Below are positions 8,374-14,417 of a DNA stretch of 64,000 bases, in pieces. The notes under the pieces were generated by a model. That model saw only the letters and a program-made list of their open reading frames with translations, searched no databases and was not told where the DNA came from. The first letter of the stretch is position 1; every line of letters starts with the position of its first letter. This DNA comes from DAOUTY01 sp964453665 (GTDB lineage: Bacteria; Chloroflexota; Dehalococcoidia; SZUA-161), in NCBI GenBank assembly GCA_964453665.1, contig CAYVQT010000007.1, positions 1 through 64,000 of the forward strand, written 5' to 3'. A program made the translations under genes and the position numbers.

Positions 8374-8598
8374 ATGCAAGACAGGGTGACTATCAAGATA
8401 CCCCGGGAGCTGTACCAGAGGCTGGGCCAGATGATAGCGGGCACCGGTTTCTCCAGCGTCAACGAGTTCATAGTCTTCGTGATGCGGTCACTGGCCTCAA
8501 GCGGGGAAACCAGAGTTGAGGACAATCTAACAACTGAGGAAGTGAGAGCTATAAGAGAAAGGTTGAGAAAACTGGGCTATCTCAAGGAGGAAAAATGA
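8374..8598 (+). CDS. Small ribbon-helix-helix-like protein with C-terminal RLRKLGYL motif
   Basis: 74 residues. An N-terminal strand (RVTIKIPRELYQRL) followed by helices with GFSSVNEFIVFVMRSL matches the CopG/ribbon-helix-helix pattern of small DNA-binding repressors. The C-terminus, TEEVRAIRERLRKLGYL, is outside the RHH fold and recurs in the next two proteins. No Shine-Dalgarno site precedes the ATG; the likely transcript leader is about 25 bases and carries half of a dyad. The gene overlaps the following paralogue by four bases (ATGA). It is probably a regulator of this locus, but a non-DNA-binding role as an adaptor is possible. Confidence 0.7.
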   Translation: MQDRVTIKIPRELYQRLGQMIAGTGFSSVNEFIVFVMRSLASSGETRVEDNLTTEEVRAIRERLRKLGYLKEEK

Positions 8599-8819
8599 GC
8601 GAGGAACAGGGAAACAAGGCTGTGTATATAACCGCCGATCTCTACGGCAAGATAGAGGAAAGGGTGGAGGCCACAGGTTTTGGCTCGGTGGAGGAGTATG
8701 TCACATTTGTCCTAGAAGAGGTGCTCAAGGACGAGGAAGATGAAGAGAAGGTAGCTTTCAGCAAAGAGGAGGAGGAAGAGGTAAAGAAGAGGCTTAAGGC
8801 TCTGGGCTATCTGGACTAG
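8595..8819 (+). CDS. Second small RHH-like protein with RLKALGYL C-terminus
   Basis: 74 residues, starting within the stop of its upstream paralogue (ATGA) behind a strong AAGGAGG site. The N-terminus AVYITADLYGKIEERVEATGF resembles the RHH strand-helix layout, but the body is strongly acidic (runs of Glu/Asp around residues 50-63), which argues against DNA contact by that part. It ends in EEVKKRLKALGYLD, closely matching the end of the preceding protein and a cytoplasmic segment of the following TauE transporter. It could be a partner that modulates its neighbour by forming mixed dimers, or a protein bound by the transporter. Function is not known. Confidence 0.7.
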   Translation: MSEEQGNKAVYITADLYGKIEERVEATGFGSVEEYVTFVLEEVLKDEEDEEKVAFSKEEEEEVKKRLKALGYLD

Positions 8820-8839
8820 CACATTAAAATATAGAGAAA

Positions 8840-9661
8840 ATGGAACTATCTGTAAGCCTATTTGTGGCAGTGGTCTTTCTCGCTATGATATGCCAGTACA
8901 TGAGCGTTTCGTTAGGGGTCGGGTACGGCACCCCCCTAACCCCCATACTCCTCATCATAGGATTCTTACCGCTGCAGATCGTCCCGGCCGTATTGTTCAG
9001 CCAGCTTGTCGGTGGAATAGTTGGAGGACTTGCCCACCACCATGCCGGCAACATAAGTTTAGATTTTAAACGAGATGAGGAGTTGATAAAGGAGAGGCTA
9101 CGCGGGCTTGGCTACCTTCCGAGGTCTACCGACTCCAAAGTGGTTCTTGCTCTCGTCATGTGCGGGATAGTAGGGGTTCTGGCAGGTGTGTTCACCGCCG
9201 TACATATTTCCCAGGTAGCCCTCGAGACCTACATCGGAGTGCTGGTTCTAGCTATAGGAATGACCGTCTTGTTGCGGCGGACTATCGGTAGCGGTTTTTC
9301 ATGGAAAAATATCGTCTTACTCGGTGCCATAGGCGCTTTCAATAAGGGGATGAGTGGGGGAGGGTATGTTCCGTTGGTGACAGGAGGGCAAATTATCAGC
9401 GGACGCGATGCGAAGAGCTCAGTTGGAAGCACGACGGCGGCGGTAGCTATCCTGTGTGCAGTTGGATTCCTGGGCTACTTATTGATTGAAGGAGACGTGT
9501 ATTGGAGACTGGTTGCGGCTACAAGCATAGGTTCTGTCGTAGCAGCGCCGTTCGCTGCGATGACTGTCAAAAAGGTCAGTTCCGATAAGCTGAAGTTAGT
9601 CATAGGACTGTTTACTATAATACTTGGCATTTTCACCTTGCTGAAAGTATTCGTCTTTTAA
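8840..9661 (+). CDS. TauE/SafE-family transporter (sulfite/sulfonate or sulfate permease)
   Basis: 273 residues with about eight hydrophobic segments, typical of the TauE/SafE family of anion transporters. The first half carries SLGVGYGTPLTPILLIIGF and the second half the GGYVPLVTGGQ and SSVGSTTA signatures. Between the third and fourth segments is an inserted hydrophilic stretch (about residues 70-98) containing DEELIKERLRGLGYLP, a near copy of the C-termini of the two preceding small proteins. Placement directly upstream of ATP-sulfurylase gene remnants and a sulfotransferase favours an oxidised sulfur anion as substrate. Direction of transport cannot be read from sequence. Confidence 0.88.
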   Translation: MELSVSLFVAVVFLAMICQYMSVSLGVGYGTPLTPILLIIGFLPLQIVPAVLFSQLVGGIVGGLAHHHAGNISLDFKRDEELIKERLRGLGYLPRSTDSKVVLALVMCGIVGVLAGVFTAVHISQVALETYIGVLVLAIGMTVLLRRTIGSGFSWKNIVLLGAIGAFNKGMSGGGYVPLVTGGQIISGRDAKSSVGSTTAAVAILCAVGFLGYLLIEGDVYWRLVAATSIGSVVAAPFAAMTVKKVSSDKLKLVIGLFTIILGIFTLLKVFVF

Positions 9662-9673
9662 TGGAGGAAGCCC

Positions 9674-10232
9674 ATGCTCGCCCTTAAGGACCTCGAGAAT
9701 CGAACTATATATAGTCAGAGAGGCATACGCCGAGTTCAAGAAGCCGGCGGTTCTCTGGAGCGTGGGGAAGGACAGCACCGCCATACTCTGGCTCTGTCGG
9801 ATGGCCTTCTTTGGCGAGATACCCTTCCCCGTTATCCACATTGACACTGGCTACAAATTTAAAGAGATGTACGATTCCAGGGACAGAATCGCCAGAGTAT
9901 GGGGGCTGGATTTGCTGGTAGCTAAAAACGAAGAGGCGATTGCAGAGGGGATCAACCCCAAGCAAGGCAACCTCGAATGCTGCACCAGATTAAAAACGGA
10001 GGCCCTGAGGAACTTTGTGGAAGTGAGCGGGTTTGACGCTCTCATTCTGGCTATAAGAAGGGATGAACACGGTATTCGAGCTAAAGAGAGATATTTTTCA
10101 CCCCGAGATGAAGACTTCAAGTGGGACTACAAGGACCTTGCCATGAGAGCTCAGAGAAGTTTCAGTCTGGAATTCAAAGCGCTGAATTATGTTGAGGCCA
10201 TTTATTCTAGACATAAGCTGGTCCAGCTTTGA
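9674..10232 (+). pseudogene. cysD: cysD-like sulfate adenylyltransferase subunit 2, frameshifted and C-terminally truncated
   Basis: From the ATG at 9674 (GGAGG site at 9663-9667) the frame gives LALKDLENRTIY, a typical CysD start. Continuing in the next frame gives IVREAYAEFKKPAVLWSVGK and the PP-loop GKDSTAILW, then HIDTGYKFKEMYDSRD and ERYFSPRDEDFKWDYKD. The break is at a TATATATA run (9706-9713): one more TA unit would restore the frame. After about 10139 similarity to CysD stops; the frame ends in an unrelated 31-residue tail at 10232, so roughly the last 100 residues are missing. CysD is normally about 300 residues. The gene is therefore inactive or heavily altered as an ATP sulfurylase. 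A possible 17-codon remnant (10244-10297) follows, which may be the old start of cysN (weak). Confidence 0.75.
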
Positions 10233-10369
10233 GGGTGATACGATATGGCAAGGCAGTTCATGGACATGAGGCAACAGTTGAGGAAAAAGCTCATATGAGC
10301 CTACAATTGTGCTAATCTTTCACGATGCTTCGCTTGAAAAGGTGGCAATCCCAAGAGGAGTATAAATGT

Positions 10370-10951
10370 ATGCTTAATAAGGAAATTAACTACGTTGTTT
10401 CTGGGCTGGAGCGTTCGGGTACATCTCTGATGATGCAGATGTTGCATATGGGCGGCCTTCCGGTTGCATTTGACGATTCAAGGCCTGCTGATGAAAATAA
10501 TCCCCGCGGTTACTATGAGCTAGCCGGTGGGAAAATAATAAATCGCCTGATAGAAGGCACCTTCGACATAGAAGCATATAAAGGCTATGTAATAAAGATT
10601 ACTGCGTACGGGCTTAAATTTCTGCCCGAATCGAATTACAGGATCGTGTATATGAGGAGAAATATCGATGAGGTCCTAAAGTCAATGCAGAAAATGAGCG
10701 CTAATATAGATGCAGGAAAAGATAAAATGCTTTTTCAAAAGTTAGACAGATTCTCACTGGAGTTAATGCACAGCCGGGATGATATGGAGTATATCACGGT
10801 CAAATACCGCGACCTGATAGATAACCAAAGAAAGGAGATGAAGAGGGTCAGCCACTTTCTAGATGTACCACTTTCCATTGATGCTGCGGTAAAAGCTGTT
10901 GACACCAGCCTTTACCGGAACAGGTCGCGAATTATCAAATTTGATATATAA
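10370..10951 (+). CDS. Small sulfotransferase-family protein
   Basis: About 193 residues from the ATG at 10370, which has GAGGAG nine bases upstream; an in-frame ATG at 10325 is less likely. The 5'-phosphosulfate-binding P-loop is SGLERSGTSLMMQML near the N-terminus, and the 3'-phosphate-binding segment is RIVYMRRNIDEVLKSMQKM in the middle, as in PAPS-dependent sulfotransferases. It is short for the family (commonly 250-300). The gene lies exactly between a truncated cysD and a 5'-truncated cysN, as if it had replaced the middle of a cysDN operon. A sulfated product would still need PAPS made elsewhere in the genome. The acceptor is unknown. Confidence 0.75.
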   Translation: MLNKEINYVVSGLERSGTSLMMQMLHMGGLPVAFDDSRPADENNPRGYYELAGGKIINRLIEGTFDIEAYKGYVIKITAYGLKFLPESNYRIVYMRRNIDEVLKSMQKMSANIDAGKDKMLFQKLDRFSLELMHSRDDMEYITVKYRDLIDNQRKEMKRVSHFLDVPLSIDAAVKAVDTSLYRNRSRIIKFDI

Positions 10952-11024
10952 TGCCAGCAACCCAATAAATCGAGTATCCATCGCTACTAGCGAGGTAACC
11001 TAAGCGATTAATTCTAAAACTTGA

Positions 11025-11354
11025 GAACCCCCTATTTCAACACAAAGTTTCTTAGGTGAGGTTGTTATTCTGGAAGGTACGCTGAAGCGGGGTGAAAGGT
11101 TAGAGACGAAATGCGGTACCAACAGGACAGCGTGCCTGGTGAAGGAAATAAGGGAGAGGATAAGCTCGGAGACCGGCGAGGTGATGGGAACAAACGCCGA
11201 GCAGATAAGGGAGAATGAAGCGGCTACTGTCATTTTTGAGACCGACCCCGTAGTGGTCGAGGAGTTCTCCGAGATACCGGAATTGGGCAGGTTTGTCCTG
11301 GTAAGGGGTGGAAGGAACATCGGTGTGGGAGTCGTCCTCGAGTCACAAGCATAG
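11025..11354 (+). pseudogene. cysN: 5'-truncated cysN-like (ATP sulfurylase GTPase subunit) remnant
   Basis: The frame opens after a stop at 11022 and encodes about 109 residues without any start codon before a GTG at 11139. From about 11049 it reads FLGEVVILEGTLKRGERLE, then REN-EAATVIFETDPVVVEE and ELGRFVLVRGGRNIGVGVVL. These are the second and third beta-barrel domains of EF-Tu-like GTPases of the CysN/EF-1alpha type. The whole GTPase domain (about 230-300 residues including GHVDHGKST) is missing. Together with the broken cysD upstream this shows loss of an ATP sulfurylase operon, with the sulfotransferase gene occupying the gap. A short 71-residue product from the GTG could be made, but its function is doubtful. 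Confidence 0.7.
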
Positions 11355-11428
11355 CTGGCAGCCATCGGCTATCATCTGTCAGTTCGACGCCAACAGCTTA
11401 TCGCTAGTAAACTAGGTAGGGATTGCAA

Positions 11429-12205
11429 ATGATTTTCGTTCTGGGCATAGATGCGGCAACGTGGACGGTAATAAGACCAAATTTAGAAAGGCTTCCCAAC
11501 TTCAAGAGGTTATGTGAGGCAGGGGAATGTAAGGAGCTTGTCCTCAAGGAGAAACCGATATCCGCTTCTATCTGGTGCGGCATGTTCTGCGGCAAGACTT
11601 TCGAAGAGCATGGGCATGATAGCTTCGTCGTTGACGGCAATATTGTTAAAAGGGAAGAAATAAAAGTCGATTTCATCTGGGATATTCTGCACCGCGAAGG
11701 TAAGAACGTGAAGGCGCTTAATGTGCCCTTCGTGGTTCCCCCCTATTCCTTCGGCGTAGACTTCAGGCCGGTTGGCTTCGGGCTGCCCACTAATGAAAAG
11801 GAGTGGCAGGAGGAACTGGAGAGAGTTACGGAGAAAACGAAGGTGTTGTTGGCTTTAAAACCTGATGTATTAATATCATGCTACACCCTACTCGACCGTA
11901 TCCAGCACTTTCACTGGGGCGAGGACTGCGTCCCGGATTGGTACAAGAAAGTAGACGGTAAAATAGGAGAGTTAGTCTTCGACACCGGTTTTTTAGATAA
12001 CAGGGATAACAAGTTGATCGTTATCTCCGACCACGGTTTCTGCTCCTTCGGCGAAGCGAAGGTCCAGACGCTGCCACTCAAGTCCGAAGCGGGAGAATTA
12101 AAGGGTGATCACCACGAAAACGCAATCCTGATTACTGTGAATCTGGACTTCGAGATAAAACGACCTCAGGATGTCTTCTTCGCCATAAAGGGTCATAAAG
12201 AGTAA
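11429..12205 (+). CDS. Alkaline-phosphatase-superfamily phosphodiesterase (nucleotide pyrophosphatase type)
   Basis: About 258 residues; the ATG at 11429 has GGTAGGG seven bases upstream. The N-terminal FVLGIDAATW carries the first metal-binding aspartate. SASIWCGMFCG is the likely nucleophile region, SDHGF gives the Asp-His metal pair and GDHHENA the last histidine. The length is near the core domain size, so no cap domain is present. Family members hydrolyse phosphodiester or nucleotide substrates and are common beside sulfotransferase and sulfate-activation genes, where removal of phosphoadenosine phosphate or remodelling of a glycan are possible roles (inference). No signal peptide is visible, which suggests a cytoplasmic enzyme. 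Confidence 0.82.
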   Translation: MIFVLGIDAATWTVIRPNLERLPNFKRLCEAGECKELVLKEKPISASIWCGMFCGKTFEEHGHDSFVVDGNIVKREEIKVDFIWDILHREGKNVKALNVPFVVPPYSFGVDFRPVGFGLPTNEKEWQEELERVTEKTKVLLALKPDVLISCYTLLDRIQHFHWGEDCVPDWYKKVDGKIGELVFDTGFLDNRDNKLIVISDHGFCSFGEAKVQTLPLKSEAGELKGDHHENAILITVNLDFEIKRPQDVFFAIKGHKE

Positions 12206-12473
12206 GAAGCCAATAACCTGTGTTGCTCGGATAATTGGTTAGTACAACCAAACTGCAATGTTTACTCTGAGGGCCAAAATAGCCTGGGATTTGGGGCGGT
12301 TAGCTCAATACTGTTCTATTCTACAGCGCATCGACGAGACTGTTGCCGCAAATAAAGGTCTCAAACTGGCCTGAGTAGACCCCCGATAGTCATCCTCTTT
12401 TCTATTCCCTGGCAACCGTTTATAGGCTGGTTCTAATGAGTTGTTAAGCGAAATACATCTAAAATGGATAGCT

Positions 12474-12941
12474 TCATTTACTGAAATCAATTACTGGAGC
12501 CGTAATAGTCATGTCTGCTGCTACAAAGTTACCACCTGAAGATTGAGCCTCGACATACTCCAGGGTTACGCCATTCCTGGCTTGTATGTTCTCCAAAGTA
12601 AATGTGCTTATACCAGCATGATCTACTACCTCGAAGTATGCCCTGACCAATATGCCATCTCCATTGATCAGGGGAGCGTTCTGGACAGCAATGTACAATC
12701 GTCCTGGAGTATCTGCGTTATAGCCGGCCTCTGCCCCTCTTGATAAGTCGTCAACACTCACCTCTGTTGCTGTGAGCACATCCGAATTGTATACTAAGTC
12801 AAACCCAACAGCGCCAACATCAGTAGCGTTCTTAATGTTAATCGGTACATCTATAATATCCTCTCCGGTGGTACTACAGCTAAGAGTCAGCAACACCAAA
12901 GCAATGAATGCGCCTAGTATACATGGAAGTCTCATATTCAT
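12474..12941 (-). CDS. Cohesin-like domain lipoprotein
   Basis: About 155 residues from the ATG at 12941. An N-terminal lipoprotein signal (hydrophobic LGAFIALVLLTLSC) ends in a cysteine suitable for lipidation. The rest is one beta-sandwich of cohesin/Cna-B-like type: VPINIKNATDVGAVGFDLVYNSDVL, then a segment ending VRAYFEVVDHAGISTFTLEN. Cohesin-type domains bind dockerins or act as general adhesion modules. With one copy and no dockerin or glycosidase gene in the window, a cellulosome is not implied. It should sit on the outer face of the cell membrane. It is a single-gene unit, convergent with the upstream phosphodiesterase gene. Confidence 0.75.
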   Translation of the reverse strand: MNMRLPCILGAFIALVLLTLSCSTTGEDIIDVPINIKNATDVGAVGFDLVYNSDVLTATEVSVDDLSRGAEAGYNADTPGRLYIAVQNAPLINGDGILVRAYFEVVDHAGISTFTLENIQARNGVTLEYVEAQSSGGNFVAADMTITAPVIDFSK

Positions 12942-13375
12942 GTCATACACCTATATTTAACAAAATTAAGAGTATGCATGGAATTTGCTAATAAATCACC
13001 TCTGATTTAATAATTATATACAAGTATTTGCCCTTTTACTAGTATCTGACACCTATCTGGCCCTATTCATATTACATGTTCAGATTCTGCCCTCTGCACC
13101 AGGCCCTGCTGGTATTATCTATCTCGGATTGCTGATGTTATTCTGTGGCCTCAATGTGGTATATTAGAAGTGTCATTCGAAGAGTACAAACAGGCACCTG
13201 TGCGGCAAAAATTTCGGTTCAAGAGCGTATCAACATACGGAAAAGGGATGGCACCGCATGGTGCTTAATACAACACTATGGGCGTAATATCTAACGTACT
13301 ATTGATTGCTGAGGGCAGCAATATGAACGCCGAGCAGGGTTAACTGATCTATAGTATTGAATAAGGAGGCTTTAG
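12942..13375. other. Intergenic region with a hairpin upstream of a small gene
   Basis: A divergent intergenic region between the cohesin lipoprotein and a small unknown gene. A perfect 7-base stem ATTGCTG (13305-13311) / CAGCAAT (13316-13322) with loop AGGG lies about 54 bases before the GTG start at 13376. A second small stem GCACC/GGTGC is present near 13250-13263. Both could be leader structures or operators; no known riboswitch was recognised. Confidence 0.4.
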
Positions 13376-13741
13376 GTGAAAGAGTCAGCGGATAGTTCGA
13401 TAAACGATAACTCCTATGAACTCTGGGTGCTTCAGGGGCTCCGAGCTTTACTCGGTGAAGAAAAAGCACAGGAGGCGATGGTAGCTCTGCAGAGCAATAA
13501 TCCTGCGGCTTGTGAACAGATTATGGCTGAGGTTCAAAAGAGATACGACGCATTTTCGCCAGAGGATAAAGAAGATCCCAGCAAAATTCTTGCAAAGGTG
13601 GTTGCGAGTAGTGTGAAACTGAAATTAAAGATGGTGGTCAAGGCAGCCCCCAAGGGCATATTGAAGTCAATTCCTAAGATTCCGAAGATTATGTTTGCGA
13701 CAATTACAAAGATCCTGAAGAGCCTTTTTGTGAAACAGTGA
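13376..13741 (+). CDS. Small basic protein of unknown function
   Basis: 121 residues with a GTG start at 13376 behind a strong AAGGAGG site. The N-terminal half is acidic and helical (SYELWVLQGLRALLGEEKAQ); the C-terminal half is lysine-rich and hydrophobic with repeated KIPKI/KILKSL elements, possibly an amphipathic membrane-associated helix. The family was not recognised. It stands alone, with a good terminator about 150 bases downstream. Confidence 0.65.
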   Translation: MKESADSSINDNSYELWVLQGLRALLGEEKAQEAMVALQSNNPAACEQIMAEVQKRYDAFSPEDKEDPSKILAKVVASSVKLKLKMVVKAAPKGILKSIPKIPKIMFATITKILKSLFVKQ

Positions 13742-13894
13742 TGGATGCGTAAGCTGTATCAACTATCGCCTGTGTTCCCAATTGGTGAGTTATGAAGAAA
13801 GATGGAAGGAGAGGCCCCACTCACAGAGTGCCCCAGGTTATTCATTCATCTTGCGAATTACTCGAAAGCAGCGCGCCTTTGCCTGCGTAATTAG

Positions 13895-13930
13895 AGAGGG
13901 GTCTTCTGTCATAGGAAGGCCCCTCTTCTT
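13895..13930 (+). terminator. Rho-independent terminator
   Basis: An 11-base stem (13895-13905 with 13916-13926, one T-G pair) with a ten-base loop is followed by a T-rich tail (TCTTTT). It ends transcription from the small gene at 13376. Confidence 0.8.
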
Positions 13931-14332
13931 TTACAAAAGCGCACTGCTACGGATTAAGCCACTCTGTAAACCCACTAAATCAGTCCCCCTGTGACTACTG
14001 CGAGAGACCTTTTTTATCCTGTGTATTTATTCATACTTAAGAGGGATTTCTATTTACTACATACCCTGAGATGTCTTTCAGTTCTGTTTAGGTAGGAAAA
14101 GGCAACTTGAGCTAATTGACAATGGTCACCTCATAAGTTAATCTTTAAAAACCAGAATTAGGAGTAGTATATCTATCAATAAATTATCAAAGCTGTTAAA
14201 TAGCAGAATAGCTTAGAAGGGGTATATAGCGCGAGAGATACTATTTGTCAATAATATGCGTATGTCGCGTATCGAGGGGGCATTGATTCGCTATCTTTAA
14301 TTGGTCACTTGGATAGCGCGGAGCCAGTAGTG

Positions 14333-14364
14333 AAACCGACCCGATGGGGTCGGTTTTGATTTTT
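14333..14364 (+). terminator. Rho-independent terminator or attenuator upstream of the surface-protein gene
   Basis: A perfect 10-base stem AAACCGACCC (14333-14342) / GGGTCGGTTT (14347-14356) with tetraloop GATG is followed by TGATTTTT. No protein gene ends nearby, so it either closes an unannotated short transcript or acts as an attenuator for the gene starting at 14418. Confidence 0.75.
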
Positions 14365-14417
14365 AAAAGCGTAAAGAGGTTGATGGTTAATATAATGCTG
14401 ATAGGAGCACGGCAGGC

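Larger units (their letters stand above)
13742..14417. other. Long intergenic region with two terminator-like hairpins
   Basis: About 675 bases without a supportable gene. It holds a terminator for the upstream small gene (13895-13930) and a second perfect hairpin with a T-run (14333-14364) only about 55 bases before the surface-protein gene. The stretch 13935-14330 is AT-rich and could encode a short RNA ending at the second hairpin (inference). A TATAAT box at 14391-14396 without a good -35 may be the promoter of the large gene. Confidence 0.45.

Noticed and set aside
8187..8519. 110-codon open frame overlapping the RHH gene
   Set aside because: It runs through the strong promoter and the start of the RHH gene in another frame; the RHH frame has clear family features.
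12474..12941. Cellulosome component
   Set aside because: Only one cohesin-like domain is present, with a lipoprotein signal; no dockerin, scaffoldin or glycoside hydrolase is in the window.
14368..14396. Promoter for the surface-protein gene
   Set aside because: TATAAT at 14391-14396 is good, but no acceptable -35 hexamer is found at the right spacing, so it is mentioned only in the intergenic entry.
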